Source: Siphonodentalium dalli (taxonomy: Eukaryota > Mollusca > Scaphopoda > Gadilida > Siphonodentaliidae). From it: 64,000 nt of DNA. The DNA is taken from NCBI GenBank assembly GCA_032622095.1, contig CP136068.1, positions 160,849,465-160,913,464 of the forward strand, written 5' to 3'. The position numbers and the translations under genes are program-made. This document shows positions 35,461 through 46,639 of the stretch, one piece after another. The number at the start of each line of letters is the position of its first letter. Position 1 is the first letter of the stretch. Below the pieces are notes generated by a model. The model saw only the letters and a list, made by a program, of their open reading frames with translations. It made no database searches and was not told where the DNA came from.

Positions 35461-35734
35461 CTGCTCTTTTCTTGTTGAAATATGACTAGAATCCCAATGA
35501 TGATTGTTTTTACGAAATTTATACCATGTTCTGTATAATCAAATTGTTGCGGCATCCAAAGGGGCTGCGACCGACAGAATGGCACATTTAATTGCGCTCG
35601 ATGATCAGTTTACACGATAAATACAAAACAGAGTCGAAGTTCTCAACCAGTTCCAAACAGCAGAAATTAATTTAGAAGATATTAGCGAAATATAGTTATA
35701 GTTTCCACTTCCGGTGACCATTTGATAAAGTCTG

Positions 35735-36230
35735 TCAATTCCCAATTATAGCTACATGGTTATATGTAGCTATTGTAGCTACATTTGACTATCGTAAAAC
35801 AATATTTTACCAATTTGCATTGCAGGCAAGCATTACCACGGGCTGCTGTCACTAAGGGTGAGACGTATTATGCTGTTACAACTTAAGAAACCGATGATAT
35901 TTCCGAGAATAGCTGGGAACATGCATCTGTTTAGAAATTGGTTATGCTATGTGATATGGGACTCAGATCCATCCATATATGATCTATTCTTCTATCTACG
36001 TGCAGTTGTCAGGAAAAAGTAATACTGTCGGATTATTGTGTTAATTATACATGGAAATGGCAAACAATATTAATTTACTAAGAGTATGATCAAATCATGT
36101 TCTTGTATATTTAACTGCATGATTGTGTGTTGGATTCGGTTATCTCTCTTCAACCAGATCCACCAACCATCGATAGCCATATGTAACTATTGTAGCTAAT
36201 GTGGCTATTGTATGTATATTTAGGAATTGC
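35735..36230. mobile_element. TAGCTA-rich TIR MITE, full copy
   Basis: CAATTCCCAATTATAGCTAC on the left is mirrored by AGCCATATG... and TTTAGGAATTGCC on the right. The interior matches the 6783-7312 copy (TGCTATGTGATATGGGACTC, ATCATGTTCTTGTATATTT). Confidence 0.75.
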
Positions 36231-37830
36231 CAGACATGTTGGTAGCCATCTTGGACGTGGAGTTCCAATTTTGCCCAAAAAGTTAGCATTATCTCTCAGC
36301 TTTACATTAATATATACATTTGTATACATTTGTCAACATTTTTTCGTAATAATTTGCATCAAACTGACGTATAGTGCCTCGTCTTAAAAACGACGGCCAT
36401 GTTGGGCGCCATCTTGTCTCGTATATACGTGCTCATGTTCGTGTTAACATTACTTAAAAGTTGAGGGACATAATAGGGAAGAAAATGAGTGTAGTGAAGC
36501 AAAGTCATGTGGTTGGTTGTGACGGGTTTCCCTATCAGATCCCAGACTATTATATTTGTGTTTTCATTGCCGTTGAGTGACATATTGACCTATGGTGACG
36601 TCATCAACGAAAACGTAATATGTTTTGCTACCAGTGTGGTTAGACTATTCAAATACCTATACAATGACACATCACCCAAAATATTTGCTGTTAACATTAT
36701 TTGTCCTGACCAGTACATATTAGGGTATATGAAAATATCAAAGAATTTAAGTAGTCGGGGGGGGGGGGGGGTGGTGCACGAGGGGTCCTACCTACCTATT
36801 ACGAACTGACTGACAGTTTCAAAACCTGCAAAACATTAAATCGATCCAGGGAGCTCAAATTACCAACCCAATATAAATTTTCCCCACTTCCTCTCAAAAC
36901 TGGTGGTTGTTGCCATAGAAACTGGTGTTTGTAGATGAGAAATGACATGGCCCGTGGGGCTAACTAAGAAAACAGTAAGTATTCTATCAAAACGTTTACG
37001 TATCAGACACCGGGAAGCAAACCCACCACAACGGCAGTAATAACATCGCTCCAATCTGGCGCGAAAATTCAGCGATGTTTACATATTACATATTACATAT
37101 TACATATCTGATCAAATGGTTTATCGGAGGCAACAGATGATACCTTATATGAAAGGTGATCTTAAGATATGTATGATACTTTATTGTGACTATCCTGTCC
37201 TGCAAAGCAGGTGTATGATTGTTTGATAAGAAACCTCATAAAATCAGTTATTGTTTGATGACCTTGACCCTTAAAATGGCCCTGACCTCACATACCAGTG
37301 ACCTTTGCATCAATTTCTCGGGTTCTACCCGGCCAATAATTCTGCATTAAGTCTAAAAAATGGGGTCCTTGCTGCTCACCTATTTTGTGATAATTATGTG
37401 ATCTAATATAATACGACGGTTATATTCATGAATACCGACAAATTAAGCCTCGGATTCCTGCCAGTCACTTTTCTAAGTGTTTTATCAGAAACTCGTATAC
37501 AAGACACTAATTGTGTCAGATTTAGACAAAATGTGTCGTATTCATCCTATAATTGTATGAATATTTTCCGGTATTATCGTTTTATTAAACAATTGAATAT
37601 TTCCGACGATGTTCATGGTAAAATTCACTCGGAACAGACAAGACTCATTTCGTTGTAAAGTACGTGAGAAAATTGTGTTTATATTTCCTCGGAATAGTCA
37701 GTCTTGTTTGTAGGGATATGTTCGTTTTCCTGCTATGTTTTCAAGTGCAGCGGTGCTACGGTATCCTGAAGGTTCACCACCAACACTGACATGTGTATGT
37801 GTCACCGGTAGGATGTTGCACACGTTCTTC
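36231..37830. other. No gene recognised
   Basis: Contains a poly-G tract at about 36759-36770 and a short (TACATAT)n stretch at 37078-37105. No supported exon. Confidence 0.5.
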
Positions 37831-37835
37831 ACAAC

Positions 37836-38059
37836 TCATCGTTCCTGTGAATGCATCTGACATAAACGTTGTGACTTCCAGCTGCCATCGCCAGAACCGA
37901 GCTTATATGTTCCATTCTCCACTGTGCTAAATCTGATCCAGATGTGACCCTCCCCTGTACGGTTACCAACATGCCAGTCGGTGAAAGGTATGACCTCACC
38001 ATTGAAGTAGTATGTGTTGTTGCTGTACAAATTCTCCCCTGCGACGTACAAATTTCCTC
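37836..38059 (-). CDS. CTLD 2, C-terminal exon with stop
   Basis: The acceptor TTTTCGTTATTGCAG|GA gives phase 1, matching the donor at 39249. The peptide shows the second half of a CTLD: YYFNGEVIPFTDWHVG, HIWIRFS, then KLGSGDGSW and RLCQMH before a TGA. Only the final cysteine of the usual set is kept; the two inner cysteines (around the positions of HIW and GSW) are absent, so one canonical disulphide is missing. No EPN or QPD motif is present. It is probably a structural or divergent ligand-binding domain. It ends the two-CTLD unit. Confidence 0.65.
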
Positions 38060-39248
38060 CTGCAATAACGAAAAATTGGCAGGTGTCATATAAATGTACC
38101 GCACAATGTTTACTCGATTGACGATCGCAGATACTGTGTTCATTGAGTCTCATCCAGTATAAATCATCTGTTTTATACAATAAACCATGGCGGTGACGAT
38201 GACTGTGAATGAAGAGTCACATTTATTTAGCACCGAGCTTAAAGTCATTCCTTAACCCCGTAGTTATCCTCGGTCAATTTTTCAACTAGAAACGGAGAAT
38301 GCCCCCGATATTGCAAGTATCTTCGCGTCCTTTAGACAGGGACGCGGCTAATTGGTGTATACGTTGGTGGTGTCCAACTTGACTTTCCAACTGGCATGAA
38401 AGTGTTCACTGTTGATCTTTTGCTACCTTTTTTATCACGTCACTAAGCGTGATTCAAATTGGTTTCGCTTCTAACCAAACAATAAGTATAGAAAATATTT
38501 AATCCGGATAGCTTATCATTAAAGTACTTGTAGAAGAACTCCAATCTAGATATATGTACGAAAACATATTACTATATATTTGTTAAGAAATTTCCTCCAA
38601 AGTTGTATCAGGCATTTACATGATACGACGAATCTACTGCTATCATTTGAACATGCCTAAGTGGCACCCACTGAGTTAGGGCGGGATCGCGCACCAAAAT
38701 TGATAATAATAAAATTGCCAACAGAAAATTTAACCATATGTTTGGTTACTGTTTAATGGCACACTGTTATTTAATGAATCAGCACAACTTGATCAGTGAC
38801 TACTCAGTCATTTTCCGACGTGGAAAAATGTGCATGCATGGCAATCTACAACTGCCAATAATCCCAAGTACGTCGATTGTACAATTTAAAGTGACGTGAA
38901 ACACTTCGAGAAGTTATGCCGAAATTTCTAGAAAGTATGTCGAAATTTCGAGATACAATATTGTTGTTTATGTCCTATATCAGCCACCGTATAATAGTGA
39001 TCGAAGAATGAACATATATATTGTAACGTCACCGACCGTGAAGACGATGAATGGTTTATGGTGTGCAGGGTTTATGTGAGTTTGTTTGGACGGATGTACA
39101 AACGAGGTAGCGTAAGATTCAGAATGCTCGTCTGCCATAAGTAGTGCTATATTGGACTTATTTAGTTATGAAATACGTTCATATTGAGACCATTGTGACC
39201 TCATCATAGCTAATTATGATCCACGAGAACAGGCTAAATAAATATCAC

Positions 39249-39464
39249 CTTTGTTCCGTCCTTGGAAGTGTCCGAGTGACTGTAGTAGCGTTTGCAGTTC
39301 GTCTAGCATAGCTCTACTCTCTATGAGGATCAGACTGGCTCCATCGGCTGCGCACATGACTTTCTGTGTGGCAGCATTCAGAAGCGGGGACGCAACATAC
39401 TTTAGGCAGTATACTCGTCCAGCGAGTCCATATTCTGTGTATCCACGCCACACCGGACACACCA
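39249..39464 (-). CDS. CTLD 2, N-terminal exon
   Basis: A 216-bp phase 1-1 exon between TTATTTTGTAG|TG and AACAAAG|GTGATA. The peptide runs CPVWRGY, RVYCLKYV, ATQKVMCAADGASLILI, the first half of a CTLD (W, C, helix 1 ending in C, then G..L). The end phase matches the exon at 38059 and the start phase matches an alternative donor at 39986, so it can splice between two lectin exons on the same strand. Confidence 0.65.
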
Positions 39465-39985
39465 CTACAAAATAACACGGTTTGATTTGGTTAATAATTA
39501 TTGTGCTTCAGTCTGTATATGCCATGTCACGAGGCTGTCAGTGCTAAAGTTAAAAGAAAGATCGCGAAGGTCATGAATAAGCTCTGGCTATTTACCTGCT
39601 GTCCACAAGTTAAAACGCTCATATAATATAACATTATAATATATAATTATATTATAATAAAACGATTATTAATTATGTTTTTTTTACTTGTATAACATTT
39701 TTATATTGTTAGTATGTTAACTATATTATTTTATACACACCTATTTCCAGTTCCCAACACATGTGTCTTTAAAATTATTGTGATATAACTGCTCAGTTAC
39801 CACACAATTTGCGCGGAAATTCGACCTTGGACAAAACCCCGGTGAACTCTACGCCAAATTATAAAACATTCGATGCGTGTTGCTTCTGCAATAAATGTCC
39901 ATCCCATACCTGCTGTTATGTAATAATGGAATTTATTAGAAACTGTGGAATCGTGAGAATGACAGCCATAGAGTGCATCACGTAC

Positions 39986-40215
39986 GTTTTCTGACATCCG
40001 CTTTACAGATGTATGGATATTTAAAGTGGCATGGTACATCATTCCACTTATTATTTGGTTGTAGAATGCAACAGTTCTCTTCCCCGCCATACATTGGGTA
40101 GTTATCAGGTTGGTTGACATCCCAAAATGTCGAGGTGATATTTGTGCCGTCTACCCATATCCACGTGCCCTCTCTCTCCATGTCCGTATTTCCTAGCCAG
40201 ATATTGCTGCCTTGT
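39986..40215 (-). CDS. CTLD 1, C-terminal exon with QPD and WND motifs
   Basis: The acceptor TTTTTTATTGACAG|AC gives phase 2, matching the donor at 41946. The peptide is a textbook CTLD second half: SNIWLGNTD, EGTWIWVDG, NQPDNYP, EENCCIL, KWNDVPC, YPYICK. QPD plus WND is the galactose-type calcium/sugar site. The frame may end at a TGA at 39978, or splice at AAAAC|GTACGT (39986|39985), whose phase 1 fits the next lectin exon at 39464. The intron upstream contains GAT microsatellites and a retroposed sequence. Confidence 0.8.
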
Positions 40216-40479
40216 CTGTCAATAAAAAACATTACGAAAGGAGTCAGTCAGACGATCAATACTCATTATTGTATTTTTAGTTCTCCGTTTGGAGTGGTCC
40301 ATTCACCAGTTTCGATTGGATATGTAATCTAACCATTTTATTTGAAACACATCGATTGGCATTGTGTCACACTGTGGTACATCACCGAAACTGCAGATTG
40401 CCATTACAACATCGATGGTATTGTCGTAATGACAATATGAGTGTCGGTGTTGTTGTTGTTGATGCACGTGATGATATTA

Positions 40480-40930
40480 TGACGATGACGAAGACGAAGA
40501 AGACGACAATGATGATGATCCTAATAAAGACACAGATAACGACGACGGCGATTATTAAGACAAAGTATTGACAATGACGACGAAGTTTGTGATGATGACG
40601 ATGATGATGCAAATGGTGACGATGATGATGATGATGATGGTGATGACGATGATGATGACGATGATGATGATGATGACGATGATGAAGATGATGATGATGA
40701 TAACGATGATGATAAAGATGATAATACCCATTAAATTTATTTATCTGAATTGTTGCTGCTGTGACTATACGTCTCGTTTATTGATACGGATACGATGATG
40801 GCGATGATTACGACAATGTATTGACGATGACGACGAAGATAATAATGATGATGATGACGATGATAATAACGACGAGGACGATGGCGATGACGAATACTAT
40901 GAAGAGGATGATAACAGTTAAACAGAATTT
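40480..40930. repeat. GAT/GAC microsatellite cluster
   Basis: Long runs of GATGATGATGACGATGATG occur, interrupted at about 40725-40795. Met-rich and Asp-rich frames here are artefacts. A related cluster lies at 41575-41680. Confidence 0.9.
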
Positions 40931-41136
40931 AATAATATGAAGTGTTGCTGTCATTACTGTCGAACAGTCTCGTTTTATTAATGTGCTAATGATTAATCAG
41001 CTCGATACCAAATGGATTCCCCCAGTCAGTTAAACTGTTCATTGAAATTATATATTACTCATTTGGAGGGATGTTAAGGTGATAAAACAGTCGACAGATA
41101 AATAAATATACAGATTGAGCCATATTTATTGAGGGA

Positions 41137-41190
41137 AATGTTTAGTAATAAGTTCAACAAACGATCCGAACTTATTATCTGAACATTTCC
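41137..41190. repeat. Short inverted repeat
   Basis: GGAAATGTTTAGTAATAAGT is matched by ACTTATTATCTGAACATTTCC, giving a ~22-bp stem with two mismatches. Confidence 0.6.
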
Positions 41191-41206
41191 TATGTGATAA
41201 CTCATC

Positions 41207-41580
41207 AATTAAGACGATGCCATTGAGACTTTCATTCCATCTAATTCCAATTCATTAAAAGTGATTAGATTCAGAGAACGGTGGGACGAATTGACAAATT
41301 TCTTTGAAACAACAACTTAATTATTTTCAATCATTTATCACAAATAACCCTCAAAACTTCACCTACATATCTCAACATCATTCCTGTTGACACCACATAT
41401 TATAAGGAAACAAAATTGATGCCAATTGATGCCATTGATTGATAACTTAATATAATTAACAAGAACCCGATTAATACTTATTATATAAATTATACATGTT
41501 TTTATGTACACTGTATTTGATATGCTATATTTTGTAACCTAAATAAAAATTATTAAAAAAAAAAAAATTAAGACGATGCC
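41207..41580 (+). mobile_element. Retroposed poly(A) sequence with 15-bp target duplication
   Basis: AATTAAGACGATGCC occurs at 41207-41221 and 41566-41580. Between them ~344 bp end in AATAAA-containing CCTAAATAAAAATT and a run of about 13 A. This is the signature of LINE-mediated retroposition of a polyadenylated RNA. The source is not recognised; the insert has no long frame, so it may be a 3' UTR fragment. It lies in the intron between the two CTLD 1 exons, at the edge of a GAT microsatellite. Confidence 0.8.
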
Positions 41581-41945
41581 GATGATGATGTCGGCGACAC
41601 AGACTCTAAGGACGACGAGCGCGACGACTAAGATGATGACGATGATGATAGATGATGACGATGATGATGACGATGATGATGGGAAGCTCGTGTATATATT
41701 ATACACTGCAGACTTTTCAATATTTTGCATATATATCTTCTATGTATATTTCTCAATAGTTTTCGATCAGAGAATAACCGCATTAACGGCTTAACACAGC
41801 TATTCCAACTTGCAACGGTGAACTTCACCACCTTCGTAGTCTTTCATCCACCCGTAAACTTGACGTCATGAAATGGGCTAGCGACTGAAACGGTGAAATC
41901 ACTAGGAGCAACTTTGTAGAAAAGAAAGGGCTCAAATGTACCCAC

Positions 41946-42102
41946 CTTATTGTATCCAGCAAATTGGTGTCTTGTTGATCTGTTTCCATGGTGATACTTG
42001 CTCCGTGTGACGCACACGACGTAATAGCTTCGTCAAATGTAGCTGTCTCATTGAAATACTTATAACACCCATCGTTCAACCGTGTCCATTCTGGTCGGCA
42101 TA
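41946..42102 (-). CDS. CTLD 1, N-terminal exon
   Basis: A 157-bp exon from TTTATCGCTACAG|TA (phase 1) to ACAATAAG|GTGGGT (phase 2). The peptide is CRPEWTRLNDGCYKYF, FDEAITSCASHGASIT: the WTRL...CYKYF opening and helix 1 of a long-form CTLD. The end phase fits the exon at 40215, where AG|A makes Arg, giving a continuous DTI-RQGSNIWLG. The preceding exon is unknown; an SRCR exon at 45602 on the same strand ends in the compatible phase 1. Confidence 0.8.
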
Positions 42103-42166
42103 CTGTAGCGATAAACATCAACACAAAGTTATCAGTGCTATCGTTATGGTCGTCATCATCGTAGAC

Positions 42167-42213
42167 TTTATACATACTTTATACATACTTTATACATACT
42201 TTATACATACTTT
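42167..42213. repeat. 11-bp repeat (TTTATACATAC)n
   Basis: Four tandem copies just upstream, in transcription sense, of the CTLD 1 exon. Confidence 0.85.
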
Positions 42214-42529
42214 TCACTGTCATAATAGCCAGGATAAGACACACTTACGTGTAACTTATAACGTGTGTTGCCATTGCCAAAGAAAGTCACATGGCTCGCG
42301 TGACCATGACGCCTACACGAATACGGTCAAACCGTTCAGAAGATTTTTGTCTAACTTACAAAACTTGTAGCGAAGAGGAATAATCCGATATTCTACTAAC
42401 AGAATGAGCGATCAACGCTGCAGTATGTGCAGACAGAGATTTGCCTGGGCGTAAACATTGCAATTTGATTTAAGCCAAATCAGTGTATCACTGGTCCCAT
42501 TCGGGGCCGCTTACACACGCCTGTCGTGA

Positions 42530-42790
42530 TTTAACAGAACGTAAATCAACATGTTTGTATCAATCATCAGGGTACTAGTAAAGTGTGGTTCAGCAAAGAA
42601 TGACCGATACACACAATAGAGTTGGCTCGATTGCTCTGTAGTCTGTACCCGTTTCGCTAGACGTAGGCAGTTATCTATAAACGTGTAGGCTTGGTGCCAT
42701 GATATCAGCTGACTGTTCCGCCATGTGCACCTCCATGTAGCAAGCCTAATAAGACTTGATGCAGCATACACTCTATCCCCACAAACAGGC
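42530..42790 (-). CDS. Unrecognised open segment, possibly a divergent lectin exon
   Basis: The minus strand stays open for over 85 codons with four cysteines (VCGDRVY, WRCTWRN, IDNCLRL, LYCVYR) and a SWHQAYTFIDNC stretch that resembles helix 1 of a CTLD. Splice borders are unclear and the domain call is a guess. It lies between the SRCR and CTLD 1 exons on the same strand. Confidence 0.25.
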
Positions 42791-43154
42791 ATATTCACCA
42801 ACGATATAAAGTCGTTGGTGATACCAGATTAGTTCATTCCGAATTTATTAGTGTTACTACCCTTCAGAGACAGTGGTCAAAGTTCATCACGAGATAATTC
42901 CAATAACAAAACAACAAAACAGATTAATACATTAATTTACGTTAACGATGCATATTGGGTCGCGTAACACCAGTTAAAACAAAACATATATTACACATAA
43001 CCACAAATAAACCACAATTAGGAATCAATCTCGAACTTGGCGACGTTAAAGTGTCACACCGTTTTAAAAACGAAACACAAAAACTAATCGTTGATTAACA
43101 GGATTTATTTTCAAATAAGGAAAGGGACATATATTTGCAGGGGGATATTGATGT

Positions 43155-43440
43155 AGCCGTAAATACCGGAACCCATTCACATGTTCTGCGTAAATACCGG
43201 AACCCATTCACATGTTCTGCGTAAATACCGGAACCCATTCACATGTTCTGCGTAAATACCGGAACCCATTCACATGTTCTGCGTAAATACCGGAACCCAT
43301 TCACATGTTCTGCGTAAATACCGGAACCCATTCACATGTTCTGCGTAAATACAGGAACCCATTCACATGTTCTGCGTAAATACCGGAACCCATTCACATG
43401 TTCTGCGTAAATACCGGATCCCATTCACATGTTCTGCGAA
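43155..43440. repeat. 31-bp minisatellite, ~9 units
   Basis: The unit is GCGTAAATACCGGAACCCAT plus TCACATGTTCT. The units are almost identical. Confidence 0.9.
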
Positions 43441-44049
43441 AATCTACCCCTGTCTATTAAAGATGCGTTCTCAAATGAAGGATGCAATCAATTATTTAGT
43501 GGATGCCGGAGATTTAGAAACGGCCAAGAAAAGTTCGTGGCTATTCCCATTCACTTCTTATTTCGAATAATAAAACCGTTCAACACGGAAACGATTATAC
43601 CATACATGTATATGTAGTGATTTTCGTTTACTTAATTAGGATTACGCAACCAATGGAATTTGACATTGCAAAACTTTCTGAACTATTCGCGGAAATGCAC
43701 AAATGTACAATTTTTATCAACATTTCTCTCTAACAGTTAAGCAAGAGTACCCGAAATAACTAACTAATTCTACATTCATAGGGAATTGTTCGTAAGCATG
43801 GTGTCCCATGGGATTCATAAATTCCTACACGTACTGGTTCCAAGCCACTACACATGCCATTGAAGACTAAACTTTGTCAAATGTGTTTTTCGATGACTTA
43901 TGCATACATAGAATCAGAATATCAACATTTACAGCACTTGAAAATAGTATTTGATAGGTTGTAAAACATGGCATGAAAACTTTCCAAATCAAATTTATGG
44001 GTAAGGAAAAGTTTCATATTTAGGATTTGTTAATGGAAAAAGTGATTAT

Positions 44050-44830
44050 AAACCTGATGAAAAGAAAATTATCGCAATCCGTGCATTGCCAATACCGAAA
44101 AATGGTAAAGTGGGCAGATATTTCATAGCAAATTTAGTATTTTATTGAGACCACGTACCGAATATATAAAAAATTACAGCACCTTTGACAGATTTGAGTA
44201 AGAAATATTTTCGATTTTCTTGGACAGATGTACAACAGAAAGCGTTTGCCTTTCAGAAGGAAATCCTAATGGCAATTCCTTGATTAACTTGTACAGACCC
44301 TAGTCAACCGCAATGCCTATTCACAAATTCAGCAATTGGGCGATGTTATGTCAAAAGTTTGACCATACACGTAACTGTTCAGACAATATTGAAAACTTTA
44401 GATCCATCTATTATATTTCAAATAAGCTGAATAAAACACAGCGATATATTACACTATACGCAAATTAAGATTTTATGTGGAGGCAGCAGAAATTATAGTT
44501 AGATCCGATCATAGGACTTTATCTTTTATCCTTCCGACACCACTCAAAATAGAACGATGGGCGCTTGAACTGTCTTAGTATAACTTGAAAATAGAATATA
44601 TAAAAGGACAATGCAATCAAATTGCCGACTTACGAATGCATTACAAAAAGATGCAAATATTAAAAAAGTTTTGGAATTATCTGAAATAGACCATAACAAC
44701 AAAAACTATGCGGTGGACATCATTGACACTGACAATTTAGACGGCATTACAAATATTTTAATAATGGGAGCCCATTACCACCGATACACGTGTAAAAGAT
44801 CAACCTGTTAGATTACCTGGTCTTGATTTA
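44050..44830 (+). pseudogene. Ty3/gypsy-type RT-RNase H remnant
   Basis: Read across several frames, the plus strand shows the connection and RNase H region of a Ty3/gypsy-like polyprotein: AIRALPIPKN, APLTDLSKK, FSWTDVQQKAF, then further on SDHRTLSF, RWALELS and YIKGQCNQIADL. Several stops (for example near 44144, 44158 and 44281) and frame changes show it is dead. LTRs, gag and integrase were not seen; the extent is approximate. It lies antisense within the region between the SRCR and TSP1/CTLD exons. Confidence 0.7.
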
Positions 44831-45129
44831 GTAGAATAGCAATCAAAAGACCCGAAAATATAAGCAAATTAAAATCCAACAATAGAAAGCTATATAGAAA
44901 ATATAATTTATCTATTTTATATCAAGCCCAGACGACGAACCCACAGTTATACTATTTGTCAGTATAATGAGAATGGCCATTTTCGAACCATAACAATTTT
45001 GACATCTTTAAAACGGAGGTATTAATGAATAAACCTATTTAAAGACTAGATGAGTACTGTAACAAATGTTCATTATGCAAACGTAGAAACATGAAACGAT
45101 AAAGCACGTATTATACCTACGAGCATTCC

Positions 45130-45315
45130 CCATATCAGTGTTGCCACACACCATAGCAGGGTTGCCACACACCATATCAGTGTTGCCACACACCATATCA
45201 GTGTTGCCACACACCATATCAGTGTTGCCACACACCATATCAGTGTTGCCACACACCATACCAGTGTTGCCACACACCATATCAGTGTTGCCACACACCA
45301 TAGCAGGGTTGCGTT
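45130..45315. repeat. 21-bp minisatellite, ~8 units
   Basis: The unit is TTGCCACACACCATATCAGTG. A length divisible by three keeps several frames open by chance. Confidence 0.9.
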
Positions 45316-45601
45316 TAGTGTTACAGGTCCACACGCAAAATCACATATTTTCCAATATGACTGAAATAAGAACCTTTAATCTAATTAATTTAGCAGTCGG
45401 TGTTGGAGGGAAGACTTAGTGCTGACATGTGTATAAGATATTCCCTGAGCTAACTCTATTTGAGAAACTAATTTCCCGAGGCGAAGCAAAGCGACGATAT
45501 TTCTTAGAGAGTCATTGTAATTGTCCTGTCTATTTTATAGCTCACAATTAGAGAAATAATTGTGACCTTTCCGTTAGTCTTATATTGTAACTTACTAATA
45601 C

Positions 45602-45904
45602 CTTGACAATCTACTCCCGCGTCCTCACCATGAGAACAATCGTGATTGCCCCAACCTCCATGTGAGCAATCTGAGATTGCGCGTTCAGTTCCGACACACA
45701 TAACTTCATCCAGCAGGATACTCCCTGTCCCTTTTCCGAAGGCTGCTGCAGATCTGGCATAGCCTCCATGCAATCCAAGCATTCTGCACACGACCTGTGC
45801 GTCTTTGCTATCCCAAACGTCATCGCATATTGTTCCCCATTGCCTACTCCTGTACAATTCCACTCGCCCTGATGTACCATTGCCACCAATTAATCGGACC
45901 GCAC
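45602..45904 (-). CDS. SRCR domain exon
   Basis: A 303-bp exon with symmetric phase 1 ends, from CTTCATGCAG|GT to TGTCAAG|GTATTA. The 101 residues match one whole scavenger receptor cysteine-rich domain: AVRLIGGNGTSGRVEL, WGTICDDVWD, AQVVCRMLG, ILLDEVMCVGTE, ISDCSHGGWG, DAGVDC. Six cysteines fit the group A pattern. SRCR modules mediate ligand recognition in receptors and secreted defence proteins. A single-exon phase 1-1 module is ideal for shuffling. On the same strand TSP1 exons lie upstream and CTLD exons downstream, all phase-compatible. Confidence 0.85.
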
Positions 45905-46106
45905 CTGCATGAAGTCATGAAAACATGGAAACATTCAAAAATATGGATTATTTAACTTGAAAATATACAGCCTTTATTTTAAACTGAACCAAGAGGTTTA
46001 CCGTCGGTTTAATTTGTGAATTAAAATACTCATCAGTTGGAACACAATCCTCAACAGATATAAATATTGTGACATTGATTGGAAACTTCAGAAACAGGGT
46101 GTGGTG

Positions 46107-46620
46107 CTAATAGAATGCCCCAAACGTGGGGAAACATTGGTTCATCGGGGAGCGGTTGAGGATTACAAAGTCGACACCCATAATGGAGACCGCATAACCT
46201 CGTCCTTGAGTCACCGATCCGTTCTCAGCATGGGGCATCTCTAGCCACATTCCCGAGTTCCGATCTCGCTTGAAAATATGCGACACAACAATTCCGCGAT
46301 CACCAATGATTGATGTCCTTTGTGTTTTAGTATTATCATGTAGCATCCTGTTCGTTCATATCGAAGTGTGTTTGTTTGTGGGTAGGACATTGCTCAGATT
46401 ATAACTTTTAATTAAGTCAACAAAAATTGACGAATATTTTAATATTCTCAGCTTACTGTTAAGATAACCAACAACTGTTGCAGTCGGCGGTGGATCGATA
46501 ATGTACAAGGACGAACAATAGAAAACATGGCAGCTGGGGTTTAAGTGCCACACAATCCTCCCATCAAAATCGTTGAACTTTTGATGAAATAGAATTGCGA
46601 TGCAATGGAAATTGTGCATA
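46107..46620 (-). CDS. Two unrecognised open segments, possible exons
   Basis: The minus-strand stretch 46461-46590 (FDGRIVWHLN, YIIDPPPTATVVGYLN) ends at a good donor, TTAACA|GTAAGC, with phase 1. The stretch 46107-46310 (SGMWLEMPHAENGS, RGYAVSIMGVDFVIL) ends in a stop. Both have non-random composition but no domain I can name. They sit just upstream of the SRCR exon. Confidence 0.25.
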
Positions 46621-46639
46621 TTAAGCATCATTTAAGGCA

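Larger units (their letters stand above)
32957..35961. repeat. 1.5-kb tandem duplication, nearly identical copies
   Basis: Copy 1 (about 32957-34460) and copy 2 (about 34461-35961) match without visible difference except a poly-G run (about 15 versus 12). The junction GATATGGGA|TATAGCAAGC at 34460 joins the middle of a TIR MITE to the LINE 3' region. The duplicated unit holds the LINE remnant and the left half of the MITE. It is either very recent or an assembly artefact. Confidence 0.9.

Noticed and set aside
40568-40798. Met-rich and Asp-rich small proteins
   Set aside because: They are translations of a GAT microsatellite.
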